Part shown: positions 52,813-62,228 of the stretch, piece by piece
How positions within the stretch are numbered: position 1 is the stretch's first letter
How the letters are laid out: every line of letters begins with the position of its first letter
Program-made: the position numbers and the translations under genes
Notes under the pieces: generated by a model
The model's database searches: none
Told to the model about the DNA's origin: nothing
The model's input: only the letters and a program-made list of their open reading frames with translations
Origin: Paraburkholderia sp. Ac-20340
GTDB lineage: Bacteria > Pseudomonadota > Gammaproteobacteria > Burkholderiales > Burkholderiaceae
Length of the DNA: 64,000 nucleotides
Reading direction: 5' to 3'
NCBI RefSeq assembly: GCF_017104965.1
Contig: NZ_JAAGPR010000028.1
Span: 51,569-115,568, forward strand

Positions 52813-53691
52813 ATGGGAATCTGTACAGGACGTACCGTCATCGTCACGGGCGCAGGCGGCGGGTTGGGGCGCGAATATGCGCTCGCACTGGCGGCGCAAG
52901 GCGCGGCGGTCGTGGTCAACGATCTGCGCGCGGAGGCAGCGCAAGCCGTCTGCGACGAGATCGTGCAGGCAGGCGGCCGCGCGCTCGCCAACGCCGACGA
53001 CATCACGCGCATGGACACCGCGCAACGTATCGTCGATGCGGCACAAGCGGCGTTCGGCACCATCCACGCGCTGGTGAATAACGCTGGCGTGTGCCGCGAC
53101 CGCATGTTCACGAGCATGACGGAAGACGACTGGGACACCGTGATGCGCGTGCATCTGCGCGGCCACTTTTGCCTCGCGCAGATTCTCGCGCGTGGCTGGC
53201 GCGACGCGGCCAAGGCTGGCACGCCGGTATCGGCGCGCATTATCAATACGAGTTCCGGGGCGGGCTTGCAAGGCTCGATCGGGCAGTCGAACTACGGCGC
53301 GGCGAAGGCCGGCATCGCCGCGCTCACGCTCATGCAGGCAGCGGAGTTGCAGCGCTATGGCGTCTGCGCGAATGCGCTGGCGCCATCGGCGCGCACGGCC
53401 ATGACCGAAGCCGTCTTTGCCGACATGATGAAAAAACCCGAGGACGGCAGCTTCGATGCCTTCGATCCGGCGAACGTTGCGCCGCTGGTCGTGTGGCTTG
53501 CGAGCGAGCAGTCGGGCGATGTCACGGGCCAGGTTTTCGAAGTCGCGGGCGGCATGATCTCGGTGGCCGAAGGCTGGCGCAGCGGCCCGCGCGTGGATCG
53601 CGGCGCGCGCTGGCCGGCGGGCGAAGTGGGCGCTGCCGTGGCGGCGCTGCTCACGCAGGTTCGCCCGGCGCAGCGTGTCTATGGAAGCTGA
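52813..53691 (+). CDS. ipdF: IpdF-like short-chain dehydrogenase
   Basis: 292 residues. The cofactor motif is VIVTGAGGGLGREYALALAA, then NNAGVCRDRMFTSMTEDDWD, and catalytic NTSSGAGLQGSIGQSNYGAAKAG with Ser, Tyr and Lys. This is the longer SDR type related to the dehydrogenase domain of peroxisomal MFE-2. IpdF oxidises 5-OH-HIP-CoA back to the ketone in Mycobacterium and Rhodococcus. The spacing and company (fadA6, ACADs) match that regulon. Confidence 0.82.
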   Translation: MGICTGRTVIVTGAGGGLGREYALALAAQGAAVVVNDLRAEAAQAVCDEIVQAGGRALANADDITRMDTAQRIVDAAQAAFGTIHALVNNAGVCRDRMFTSMTEDDWDTVMRVHLRGHFCLAQILARGWRDAAKAGTPVSARIINTSSGAGLQGSIGQSNYGAAKAGIAALTLMQAAELQRYGVCANALAPSARTAMTEAVFADMMKKPEDGSFDAFDPANVAPLVVWLASEQSGDVTGQVFEVAGGMISVAEGWRSGPRVDRGARWPAGEVGAAVAALLTQVRPAQRVYGS

Positions 53692-53695
53692 TGCC

Positions 53696-54880
53696 ATGGA
53701 TCTCGGGCTGAGCGAAGAGGAAGCGCTGATACGCGATAGCGCCGCCGAAGTGCTGGCGCAGCAAAGCGCATCCGCCGATGTACGTCGCGCACTGGAGCGT
53801 CATGCGGGCTACGACGCGGCGCTCTGGCAGACGATCGCCGCGGAACTGGGCTGGTGTGGCTTGAGCGTGCCTGAGCGGGCGGGCGGCGCGGGGCTGGGCG
53901 CGAAGGCGCTTGCGCTGGTGATGGAGCAATTGGGGCGCCGGCTTGCGTGCGTGCCGTACTTCGGCACGGCGGTGCTGGCCGCGCAATCGCTGACGCAATG
54001 CCTGCCGCACGAGCGTGCCCATGCGGAACCCAACGAAGAGATCGTGCGCTGGCTTGCGCGGATTGCAGCGGGCGAGACGCGGGCCGCGCTGGCGCTGGCG
54101 CAGTCGGCGCCATTCGAGGCAGGCGATGCGCAAACGTGGTCTATCGAGGCTCATAAAACGGCCGACGGCTACAAACTCAGCGGAAAAGCGGGCGCAGTGA
54201 TCGACGGCGTGATGGCCGATTTGCTGATCGTGCCTGCACGCGATGGCGCTGAGCTTGCGCTGTTCGCCGTGGAGACGACCCTGCCTGGCGTTTCTCGCCG
54301 GCCGCTAACGACGCTGGACGGCACGCGGCCCTTCGCGTCCATCGCGCTTGAAAACGTAGGCGTTGCACGTTCGGCCTGCCTCGCGCGCGGCGAGACGGTG
54401 CGTGATGCGCTCACTTGCACGGCATGGTTCGCCGCGCTGGCGCTTGCCGCCGAACAACTCGGCGCGGCGCAGCAATGTCTCGATCTCACGCTCGCTTATA
54501 CGTCGGAGCGCGTGCAGTTTGGCCGCACGATCGCTTCGTTTCAGGCGGTCAAGCATCGCTGCGCGGACATGCTGATCGCGGTGGAAGCGGCGCGATCCGC
54601 AGTGCTCGGCGCGGCGGCCGTGTGGGACGCGACGCAGGGCGCGCCGACGGCGGCTGCTTTCGCCGAGGTGGCCGTCGCTAAAGCCAGCGCTAACGATGCA
54701 CTGCGCTACTGTGCGCAGGAAGCCATTCAATTGCACGGCGGAGTTGGATTTACCTGGGAGTACGATCCACAGCTTTATTTCAAGCGTGCTCAGGCATCTG
54801 GCGCGCTGTTCGGATCGACGCCGCGTTTGCTCGACTGGCTGGCACGCCACGTAATCGACGTTGCAGGAGCACACGCATGA
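53696..54880 (+). CDS. Acyl-CoA dehydrogenase, partner subunit of second pair
   Basis: 394 residues from the ATG at 53696 (GGAAG 8 bases upstream; ATG at 53681 possible). The N-terminus is MDLGLSEEEALIRDSAAEVL. The middle domain is Ala-rich with weak flavin blocks. The C-terminal domain is well kept (YTSERVQFGRTIASFQAVKH, IQLHGGVGFTWEYDPQLYFK). It overlaps the next dehydrogenase gene by 4 bases. The two are therefore likely subunits of one heteromeric enzyme for an HIP or side-chain CoA ester. Confidence 0.82.
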   Translation: MDLGLSEEEALIRDSAAEVLAQQSASADVRRALERHAGYDAALWQTIAAELGWCGLSVPERAGGAGLGAKALALVMEQLGRRLACVPYFGTAVLAAQSLTQCLPHERAHAEPNEEIVRWLARIAAGETRAALALAQSAPFEAGDAQTWSIEAHKTADGYKLSGKAGAVIDGVMADLLIVPARDGAELALFAVETTLPGVSRRPLTTLDGTRPFASIALENVGVARSACLARGETVRDALTCTAWFAALALAAEQLGAAQQCLDLTLAYTSERVQFGRTIASFQAVKHRCADMLIAVEAARSAVLGAAAVWDATQGAPTAAAFAEVAVAKASANDALRYCAQEAIQLHGGVGFTWEYDPQLYFKRAQASGALFGSTPRLLDWLARHVIDVAGAHA

Positions 54881-56085
54881 ACGCACGCATCGATGAATAC
54901 CGCAGCGAGCGCCATCTGCGCGAATCCATTGCTGCATGGATGGAAGCGCATCTGTGTGGCGAATTCGCCTGCCTGCGCTTTCGCGGCGGCCCCGGCGACG
55001 AAGACGCATTTCCCGCGTTGCGCAAGGCATGGGAACGCGAACTGGCGGCGGGCGGCTGGACGGGACTGGGCTGGCCGGTGGAAGTCGGCGGGCGCGGCTG
55101 GAGCGTGGCCGATCAGGTGATTTTTCACGAGGAATATGCACGTGCAGGCGGACCCGGCCGCATGGGCCATATCGGCGAAGGGCTGCTCGGCCCCACGCTG
55201 ATTGCCTGCGGTAACGCCGACCAGCGCGCGCGCTTTCTGCCCGGCATTCTCGCCGGCACGCAGTTCTGGTGTCAGGGCTATTCGGAGCCCGGCGCAGGGT
55301 CCGATCTCGCCAACGTACGCACGCGCGCCGAACGCCAGCCGGACGGCGCCTGGCGTATCGACGGGCAGAAGGTGTGGACTTCGCTCGCGCACGACTCCGA
55401 GTGGATTTTCGTGCTCGCGCGCAGCGATCCGCAATCGCGCGGCAACAAGGGGCTGTCGTTTTTCCTCGTGCCGCTCGATCAGCCTGGGATCGACATTCGC
55501 CCGATCCGGCAGATGAATGGCGGTGCGGAATTCAATGAAGTCTTTTTCGACGCTGCGCGCGCCGAAGCCGCCGATCTGGTGGGCGAACCTGGCGACGGCT
55601 GGCGTATCGCCATGACGCTGCTCGGTTTCGAGCGCGGCATTTCCACGCTGGGCCAGCAGATGCAGTTTATTCGCGAGCTCGACTGGGTGATCGAAGCCGC
55701 GCGCGAGGCTGGCGTGGCAAACGAGCCTTCGATTCGCGCGCGTATCGCCCAGGCGTGGGCCGGGCTGCGTGTCATGCGCCATAACGCGGTGCGGATGCTG
55801 GGCGCGGCAAACGCAGACGGCGCTCAGGACAAGGCGGCGCTGATCTACAAGTATTACTGGTCGAACTGGCATCGCGATCTGGGGCAACTGGCGATGGACG
55901 TGCTGGGCGAGCAGGCGAATTTCGTCGACGCCGCCGACGCGGGTCATACGAAACGCAGCCGCCTGCAAGGCGTATTTCTCTTCTCGCGCGCCGACACAAT
56001 CTACGCCGGCACCAACGAAATCCAGCTCAATATCATCGCCGAGCGCGGGCTCGGCATGCCGAAAGAACCTCGAGGTCAAGCATGA
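54877..56085 (+). CDS. Acyl-CoA dehydrogenase, active-type subunit of second pair
   Basis: 402 residues. Blocks: WCQGYSEPGAGSDLANVRTR, IDGQKVWTSLAHDSEWIFVL, IRQMNGGAEFNEVFFDAARA, LLGFERGISTLGQQMQFIRE and AGTNEIQLNIIAERGLGMPK. All flavin and substrate motifs of an active acyl-CoA dehydrogenase are present, including the GFERG stretch at the catalytic helix. It is coupled upstream to its partner and downstream to an SDR by 4-base overlaps. Confidence 0.83.
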   Translation: MNARIDEYRSERHLRESIAAWMEAHLCGEFACLRFRGGPGDEDAFPALRKAWERELAAGGWTGLGWPVEVGGRGWSVADQVIFHEEYARAGGPGRMGHIGEGLLGPTLIACGNADQRARFLPGILAGTQFWCQGYSEPGAGSDLANVRTRAERQPDGAWRIDGQKVWTSLAHDSEWIFVLARSDPQSRGNKGLSFFLVPLDQPGIDIRPIRQMNGGAEFNEVFFDAARAEAADLVGEPGDGWRIAMTLLGFERGISTLGQQMQFIRELDWVIEAAREAGVANEPSIRARIAQAWAGLRVMRHNAVRMLGAANADGAQDKAALIYKYYWSNWHRDLGQLAMDVLGEQANFVDAADAGHTKRSRLQGVFLFSRADTIYAGTNEIQLNIIAERGLGMPKEPRGQA

Positions 56086-56885
56086 ACGCAGAACATCGTC
56101 TCGCCGTTGCACCGGCCTATGTAGCAGGGCATCAACTCCTCGCAGGCAAGAGCGTGCTGATTACGGCCGCTGCGGGTGCGGGCATCGGCTTCGCGGCGGC
56201 GAAGCGTTGCGCGGAAGAAGGCTGCCGCGCGCTGATCGTCTCCGATATCCACGAGAAGCGCCTGAGCGATGCGGTAGCGAAGTTGCGCGACGAAACTGGC
56301 CTTGCCGACATCCACGGCCAGCTTTGCGACGTCTCGAACGAAGCCGCCGTGCGCGCGCTGGTGGCCTATGCGGAAGCGCAAACGGGCGGCGTGGACGTGC
56401 TGATCAACAACGCGGGGCTGGGCGGCTCGTGCCGTCTAGTCGATATGGACGATGCGCAATGGTCGCGCGTGCTCGACATTAGCCTGACTGGCACGTTTCG
56501 CATGATGCGCGCGATGCTGCCGCCGATGCAGGCGCGTGGGCGCGGTGTGATCGTCAATAACGCTTCTGTGCTGGGCTGGCGCGCGCAGGCGGAACAGGCG
56601 CACTACGCGGCGGCCAAGGCTGGCGTAATGGCGCTCACGCGCTGCACCGCGCTGGAAGCAGCGCCTTATGGCGTGCGCATCAATGCGGTTGCGCCCAGTA
56701 TTGCGCTGCACGATTTTCTGAAGAAGTCGGCTCCGGCCGAATTGCTCGAACAACTGGCGTCGCGCGAAGCTTTCGGGCGCGCCGCCGAAGTCTGGGAGGT
56801 GGCCAACGTGATGGTGTTTCTCGCAAGCGATTACGCGTCGTATCTCACGGGCGAAGTGCTTTCTGTGAGCAGCCAGCACGCATGA
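56082..56885 (+). CDS. Short-chain dehydrogenase of the second beta-oxidation module
   Basis: 267 residues. The cofactor motif is SVLITAAAGAGIGFAAAKRC, a slightly altered Gly-rich loop. It has LINNAGLGGSCRLVDMDDAQ and catalytic NNASVLGWRAQAEQAHYAAAKAG. Overlaps of 4 bases on both sides tie it to an acyl-CoA dehydrogenase and a MaoC hydratase. It is thus probably the 3-hydroxyacyl-CoA dehydrogenase of that module. It resembles SDRs of the KstR/KstR2 regulons. Confidence 0.8.
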   Translation: MNAEHRLAVAPAYVAGHQLLAGKSVLITAAAGAGIGFAAAKRCAEEGCRALIVSDIHEKRLSDAVAKLRDETGLADIHGQLCDVSNEAAVRALVAYAEAQTGGVDVLINNAGLGGSCRLVDMDDAQWSRVLDISLTGTFRMMRAMLPPMQARGRGVIVNNASVLGWRAQAEQAHYAAAKAGVMALTRCTALEAAPYGVRINAVAPSIALHDFLKKSAPAELLEQLASREAFGRAAEVWEVANVMVFLASDYASYLTGEVLSVSSQHA

Positions 56886-57373
56886 TGAACGCCACCGATC
56901 TTCATGAAAGCGTCGCGCCGGTGCGTGTATTTGCGCAACCGGGCGACTTGCTCGATGCGGTGGGCGAGCGCCTGGGCGAGAGTCCGTGGTTGGCTATCGA
57001 CCAGGCGCGCATCGATCTGTTCGCCGATGCCACGCTCGATCATCAATGGGTTCACGTCGATCCCGCGCGTGCGGGTAGCGGGCCATTCGGCGGCTGCATC
57101 GCACACGGCTATCTGACGCTTTCGCTCGTCAATTATTTTCTGCCGCAGATCGTGCGTATCGATGGTGCAAGCATGGGCGTGAATTACGGCTGCGAGCGCG
57201 TGCGTTTTCCCGCGCCGGTACGAGTGGGTGCGCGCGTGCGCGGTGTGGCTGAACTCTTGCGCGCCGAGGCACTGGAAGGCGGCGTGCAGGCATGGATACG
57301 CGTGAGCGTGGAGATCGAAGGCGAGTCGAAACCGGGCTGCGTCGCCGATACCATCAGCCGCTATTACTTCTGA
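56882..57373 (+). CDS. MaoC-like enoyl-CoA hydratase
   Basis: 163 residues in a hot-dog fold with the hydratase-2 signature: FADATLDHQWVHVDPARAGS and PFGGCIAHGYLTLSLVNYFL, containing the Asp/His catalytic dyad. It should hydrate a trans-2-enoyl-CoA to the (R)-3-hydroxy ester. The preceding dehydrogenase pair and SDR and the following thiolase complete a four-step beta-oxidation cycle. Steroid degraders often use MaoC hydratases for side-chain shortening. Confidence 0.83.
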   Translation: MMNATDLHESVAPVRVFAQPGDLLDAVGERLGESPWLAIDQARIDLFADATLDHQWVHVDPARAGSGPFGGCIAHGYLTLSLVNYFLPQIVRIDGASMGVNYGCERVRFPAPVRVGARVRGVAELLRAEALEGGVQAWIRVSVEIEGESKPGCVADTISRYYF

Positions 57374-57378
57374 TTTCA

Positions 57379-57395
57379 ACCCAATTCTATTGGGT
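57379..57395. other. Perfect 7-bp inverted repeat between MaoC and thiolase genes
   Basis: The sequence ACCCAAT-TCT-ATTGGGT lies in the 45-bp gap between the maoC-like and thiolase genes. It could be a weak attenuator or terminator or an operator. There is no T-run, so termination would be partial. Confidence 0.45.
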
Positions 57396-57418
57396 CATTT
57401 GCAACAGGAAAGCATTCG

Positions 57419-58624
57419 ATGAACGAAGCCGTGATTGTTTCGGTGGCGCGTACTCCCATCGGCAAGGCCTACCGGGGCGCCTTCAACGATACCGAGGCGC
57501 CCGCGCTGGGCGGCCATGTGGTGCGCGCTGCCATCGCGCGAGCGGGGCTGGAAGGCCGCGAGATCGACGATGTCATCATGGGTTGCGCCGCGCAACAGGG
57601 TACGCAAGGCTATAACATCGGGCGGCTTTCAGCGGCGGCGGCCGGCTTGCCAGCGAGTGTGCCGGGCATGGCGCTCGATCGCATGTGCTCGTCGGGCTTG
57701 ATGTCGATTGCCGTGGCTTCGCGCAGCATCGCGAGCGGCGACGCCGATATTGTCGTGGCCGGCGGCGTGGAGTCGATCACGCTCACGCAGAATCGCCATA
57801 AAAACAGCTATCGCGCGCGTGCCGAAAGCGTGCTTGCGCATCAACCCGCCGCCTATATGGCGATGATCGAAACGGCGGAAGTGGTGTCGCGCCGCTACGG
57901 CATCAGCCGCGCGGATCAGGACGCGTTTTCGCTGGAAAGCCAGCGTCGTACCGCAGCCGCGCAGGCGGCTGGGCGATTCGATGCGGAGATCGCGCCGATG
58001 CATGTGCGCCGCGCCTTGTTCGACAAGGAAGGTAACATCACAGGTCACGAAGATCTGCGGGCCACGCGCGACGAATGCAATCGTGCCGATACCAGCGCCG
58101 AAAGTCTGGCCGCGCTCAAGCCGGTATGGAGCGGCGGCGACGCCGTGGCGCAAGGCGAATTCATCACCGCGGGCAATGCTTCGCAGCTTTCGGACGGCGC
58201 GGCGGCGGTGGTGGTGATGAGCGCACAGAGTGCCCGCGCGCGAGGACTTGCGCCGCTCGGCATCTTTCGCGGTCTTGCGGTGGCGGGTTGCGAAGCCGAC
58301 GAAATGGGTATCGGCCCGGTGTTTGCGGTGCCGCGTCTGCTCGAAAAGCATCGCCTCAGCGTGAGCGATATCGGCATCTGGGAACTGAATGAAGCATTCG
58401 CTTGCCAGGCGATCTATTGCCGAGATCAATTAGGTATCCAAATGGAAAGATTGAACGTCGATGGCGGGGCGATTTCGCTGGGGCACCCGTTCGGCATGTC
58501 GGGCACGCGTATGACGATGCATGCGCTGATCGAAGGGCGGCGGCGCGGTGCGCGGCTGGCCGTGGTGACCATGTGTATCGGCGGCGGGATGGGCGCGGCG
58601 GCGTTGTTCGAGATTCCCGCATAA
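57419..58624 (+). CDS. Thiolase (acetyl-CoA acetyltransferase family)
   Basis: 401 residues. Nucleophile Cys90 in LDRMCSSGLMSIAVA, WELNEAFACQA, GGAISLGHPFGMSGTRM with the catalytic His, and TMCIGGGMGAAALF. It differs from the FadA6-like thiolase and is closer to FadA5/AtoB types. It probably completes the second beta-oxidation module (ACAD pair, SDR, MaoC). It is followed by the YCF48-like and RND genes, with which it may be co-transcribed. Confidence 0.85.
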   Translation: MNEAVIVSVARTPIGKAYRGAFNDTEAPALGGHVVRAAIARAGLEGREIDDVIMGCAAQQGTQGYNIGRLSAAAAGLPASVPGMALDRMCSSGLMSIAVASRSIASGDADIVVAGGVESITLTQNRHKNSYRARAESVLAHQPAAYMAMIETAEVVSRRYGISRADQDAFSLESQRRTAAAQAAGRFDAEIAPMHVRRALFDKEGNITGHEDLRATRDECNRADTSAESLAALKPVWSGGDAVAQGEFITAGNASQLSDGAAAVVVMSAQSARARGLAPLGIFRGLAVAGCEADEMGIGPVFAVPRLLEKHRLSVSDIGIWELNEAFACQAIYCRDQLGIQMERLNVDGGAISLGHPFGMSGTRMTMHALIEGRRRGARLAVVTMCIGGGMGAAALFEIPA

Positions 58625-58677
58625 AACGCAGCGCAGCATCAAGAAAGCAGCACACGACAACATCGAGGAGACACCCC

Positions 58678-59679
58678 ATGAAAACTTCGCTTCCGGGCTT
58701 GCTGATGTCGGCGGCGGTGCTGGGCGCGGCGCTCTTCGCGTTTGCGCCACGGCCTTTGCCCGCGTTTCCCGCGAGCGCGATTGCGGCCAACCGGCTGCAG
58801 ATCAACGGACTCGCGCAGGCGGGCTCGCGCACGGTGGCGGTGGGCGAGCGCGGCGTGATCCTGCTGAGCGACGATGCGGGGGCGAACTGGCGGCGAGCAG
58901 CGGTGTCGCCGGATGAAGCCTCGACGCTCACCGAAGTGTTCTTCGTCACGCCGCGCGTGGGCGTGGCCGTGGGGCACGACGGCTGGATCGTGCGGACGGT
59001 CGATGGCGGCGAACACTGGCAGGAAGTGCGTTTCGATCGTCGCCATTCGGACCCGCTGCTCGCGATCTGGGGGCGTGCCAACGGGCCGATGTTTGTGGCG
59101 GGCAGCTTCGGCCAGTTGCTGGTTTCGCAGGACGAAGGCGCGACCTGGCGTGTGGAAAAGACACCGGCGGGCGACCGCCATCTCAATGCGATTGCCGGTG
59201 ACGCCGATGGCCGTATCGTCATCGCAGGCGAAACGGGCACGCTGCTGGTGTCGAGCGATGGCGGCGCGAACTGGGAAAAGCGCGACTCGCCTTACGCGGG
59301 CTCGCTCTTTGGCGTTTTGCCGCTGGGTAATCGCTCGTGGCTGGCCTATGGCATGCGCGGCAACGTGCTGCGTTCGAACGACGACGGGCAGACGTGGGCG
59401 CATATCGACAGCGGCGTCGGCGTTTCGTATTTCGGCGCAACGGAATTGCCTGGCGGGCGTCTGGTGCTGGTGGGCCAGGGCGGTGCGATCGTCACCTCGG
59501 ACGATGGCGGCGAACACTATGCCGTGCGCAAGGCAGGCGGTGTGCAAAGCCTGGCTGCCGTGCTGGGCGAGGCTCCGGGGCAAGGGGCAGGGCAGGTGCA
59601 CCTGCTCGTAGCGGGCGAAGCGGGCGTGACGCGCTGGGCGCTGCCTGCATCGGCCGCAAAGGCTAATACGCCATCCTGA
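58678..59679 (+). CDS. YCF48-like periplasmic beta-propeller protein
   Basis: 333 residues from the ATG at 58678 (GAGGAG upstream). A signal or anchor segment (LLMSAAVLGAALFAFAP) is followed by repeated BNR/Asp-box units: ILLSDDAGANWRRAA, VRTVDGGEHWQEV, LVSQDEGATWRVE, LVSSDGGANWEKR, LRSNDDGQTWAHI and VTSDDGGEHYAV. This predicts a 6-7 bladed propeller outside the cytoplasm. In hydrocarbon- and steroid-degrading proteobacteria such proteins sit beside RND/MMPL transporters, as here. They are thought to assist envelope transport of hydrophobic compounds. The frame open to 58402 is a shadow. Confidence 0.83.
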   Translation: MKTSLPGLLMSAAVLGAALFAFAPRPLPAFPASAIAANRLQINGLAQAGSRTVAVGERGVILLSDDAGANWRRAAVSPDEASTLTEVFFVTPRVGVAVGHDGWIVRTVDGGEHWQEVRFDRRHSDPLLAIWGRANGPMFVAGSFGQLLVSQDEGATWRVEKTPAGDRHLNAIAGDADGRIVIAGETGTLLVSSDGGANWEKRDSPYAGSLFGVLPLGNRSWLAYGMRGNVLRSNDDGQTWAHIDSGVGVSYFGATELPGGRLVLVGQGGAIVTSDDGGEHYAVRKAGGVQSLAAVLGEAPGQGAGQVHLLVAGEAGVTRWALPASAAKANTPS

Positions 59680-59728
59680 AGCCGGGCCGTTTATCTATAC
59701 CTCGTACTGCGAAATAAAAGGCTAGCAC

Positions 59729-62158
59729 ATGACCGCCAATTCCCGACCTTCCGCGCTCGCGCGCTTCGTGGACCGCTGCGCCGGCGCGATCATGCGTCAT
59801 CGTCTCGCGCTGCTCGCCATCTGCGTGGCGCTGACTGCTGCATTCGGTTATTCGGCCACGCGGCTGCGGCTCGATCCGGGCTTCAACAAGATGATTCCGA
59901 TGGAACACCCGTATATGCAGGTGTTCAATCGCTACGCGAGTGCGTTTCCGGGCGCGAACACGGTCCTCGTGAGCCTGCGCTGGAAGGGGCAAGGCGATAT
60001 CTACAACGAGCCGTTCATGGACGCGCTGCGTCACGCGACGGACGATGTGTTCTTCATTCCGGGCGTGAATCGCTCGCGCGTGTTTTCGCTTTTCACGCCG
60101 AACGTGCGCTACACGGAGGTGACCGAAGCAGGTTTTCGCGGCGACGTGGTGGTGCCCGGCCAGTTCAGCAGCAACAATCCGAACGACCTTGCGAAGGTGC
60201 GCCGCAACGTGGCGCGATCCGGGCAGATCGGCCGGCTGGTGAGCAACGACCTGAAAGCCGCGCTGATTCGTGCGGAATTGCGCGAGACCGATCCCGTCAC
60301 TGGCAAGCGGCTTGACTATAGCGCGGTGGCGAAGCAACTCGAACAGATTCGCACGCGTTATGCCGGGCAGAATGTCGAAGTCGATATTATCGGCTTTGCG
60401 AAGCTGGTGGGCGATGTAGAAGCGGGTATTGCGGGCGTGATGGTGTTTTTCGGCATTGCGTTTGCGATCACGGCATTGCTGCTGCTGGCCTATACGCGTT
60501 CGCTGCGCACGACGGCGCTTGCGTTGTGCGTGGCGTTGCTGCCGGTAGTGTGGTTGTTGGGCGCATTGCCGATGCTCGGGCTAGGTATCGATCCGATGTC
60601 GATACTCGTGCCGTTTTTGATCTTCTCGATTGGTGTATCGCATGCGGTGCAAATGACCAATGCGTGGAAACAGGCTCTTGCGACTGGACTCAATTCGAGC
60701 GATGCGGCGCGCGACGCATTTCGAAAACTCTTTGTGCCGGGCACCGTTGCGCTGCTCACAAATGCGCTGGGCTTTATGGTGATCATGCGTATTCGCATCG
60801 ATATCGTGCGAGAACTGGGCATTACGGCATGCCTGGGCGTGTTGCTGATGATCGTCACCAACAAGGTGTTTTTGCCGATTCTGCTTTCGTACACGCGTCT
60901 TGAACGCAGTGCATTAGCGCGTGCGCAGCGTCGCGCGGTGCGAGGCCAGAGCGGTGCTAAAGCGGATGGCTGGGCGCGCTTTGGTGTCTTCGCGAGGCCG
61001 CTGCCGGCGCTGGGCGTATTCGCATTGGCGCTCGGTCTGCTGGCGTTTGGCGCACAGGCATCGCGTGCATTGCAGATCGGCGATATCGGTTCGGGTGCGC
61101 CCGAATTGCGTGCGAATTCGCGCTATAACGTGGACAACGCGCGCATCACGAGTCAGTACAACATCGGCGTGGATGCGCTTGCCGTGATCGTGGAAACGCA
61201 AGGTTATGACGATGCCTGCCTTCATTACCCGGTGATGAGCGCGATCGAGCGTTTTGAAATGCAGATGCGTGGCGTGGCCGGTGTGCAGTCGGTGGTGAGT
61301 GTGCCGTCGCTCGCCAAAGTGTCGATTGCCGCGTTTAACGAGGGCAATCCGCGCTGGGCAGCGTTGCCGCGCTCGAGCGATGGCTTGACGCAAGGCGCGA
61401 GCGCATTCGATCCCGACAACGGCATGAACACCGAAAACTGCCAGGCGATCCAGGTGCTGATCTACACCGATAACCACGAAGGGCGCACGATCGCGCACAT
61501 CGTCGACGAGATCAAGCGCTTCGCTGCCGAGGACGAAACAAAAGGCGTGGCGTTTCGCCTGGCGGGCGGCAACGTGGGCGTGATGGCGGCGACCAACGAA
61601 GCCGTTGCCGATGCGGAAATCGCCATGCTGTTGTCGATCTTTGGCGCAATCGCGCTGCTGTGTTTCGTGACGTTCCGCTCGTGGCGCGCGGTATTGTGCA
61701 TCATCGTGCCGCTGACGATTGTTTCGATACTCTGCAATGCGGTGATGGCCTGGTTGGGTATCGGCCTCAAAGTGGCGACGCTGCCGGTGATTACGCTTGG
61801 CGTGGGTGTGGGCGTCGATTACGGAATCTATCTGTACGAGCGATTGCAGCACGAATTGCGCGCGGGCGCGCCGCTGCCGGAGGCGTTTGGCGCGGCCATG
61901 CGCCAGCGTGGCACGGCGGCGCTTTTCACGGCGGTGACGATGTTTATCGGCGTGGGTACGTGGGCGCTTTCCGCGTTGAAGTTTCAGGTGGATATGGGCG
62001 TGCTGCTGGCCTTCATGTTCCTGGTCAACCTGTTTGGCGCGGTGTTTCTGCTGCCGGCGCTGGCAGCGTGGCTCGGTGTGGAGCGCGCGGAGCGGCGCGA
62101 GACGCTCGGCAGCCAGCAAACGGTGCGCAGCGCGGCGGTGGTGCAGGCAGGCCAGTAA
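59729..62158 (+). CDS. RND/MMPL-family transporter
   Basis: 809 residues in two homologous halves, each with one membrane helix, a large periplasmic loop and five more helices. Examples are LALLAICVALTAAFGYSATRLRLDPGF at the start, AGVMVFFGIAFAITALLLLAY, LVPFLIFSIGVSHAVQMTNA and LPVITLGVGVGVDYGIYLYE, where the charged residues lie in helix 4/10 positions. It belongs to the MMPL/hydrophobe RND group, not to drug-efflux HAE1 pumps. Paired with the YCF48-like protein it probably moves steroids or lipidic intermediates across or within the envelope. Confidence 0.87.
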   Translation: MTANSRPSALARFVDRCAGAIMRHRLALLAICVALTAAFGYSATRLRLDPGFNKMIPMEHPYMQVFNRYASAFPGANTVLVSLRWKGQGDIYNEPFMDALRHATDDVFFIPGVNRSRVFSLFTPNVRYTEVTEAGFRGDVVVPGQFSSNNPNDLAKVRRNVARSGQIGRLVSNDLKAALIRAELRETDPVTGKRLDYSAVAKQLEQIRTRYAGQNVEVDIIGFAKLVGDVEAGIAGVMVFFGIAFAITALLLLAYTRSLRTTALALCVALLPVVWLLGALPMLGLGIDPMSILVPFLIFSIGVSHAVQMTNAWKQALATGLNSSDAARDAFRKLFVPGTVALLTNALGFMVIMRIRIDIVRELGITACLGVLLMIVTNKVFLPILLSYTRLERSALARAQRRAVRGQSGAKADGWARFGVFARPLPALGVFALALGLLAFGAQASRALQIGDIGSGAPELRANSRYNVDNARITSQYNIGVDALAVIVETQGYDDACLHYPVMSAIERFEMQMRGVAGVQSVVSVPSLAKVSIAAFNEGNPRWAALPRSSDGLTQGASAFDPDNGMNTENCQAIQVLIYTDNHEGRTIAHIVDEIKRFAAEDETKGVAFRLAGGNVGVMAATNEAVADAEIAMLLSIFGAIALLCFVTFRSWRAVLCIIVPLTIVSILCNAVMAWLGIGLKVATLPVITLGVGVGVDYGIYLYERLQHELRAGAPLPEAFGAAMRQRGTAALFTAVTMFIGVGTWALSALKFQVDMGVLLAFMFLVNLFGAVFLLPALAAWLGVERAERRETLGSQQTVRSAAVVQAGQ

Positions 62159-62228
62159 GGACTTCGCTGTGACCCGGGCGCGATGCCGTTAGAATCGAGG
62201 CTTCGCATCGATTAACGTGATTCGCGCC

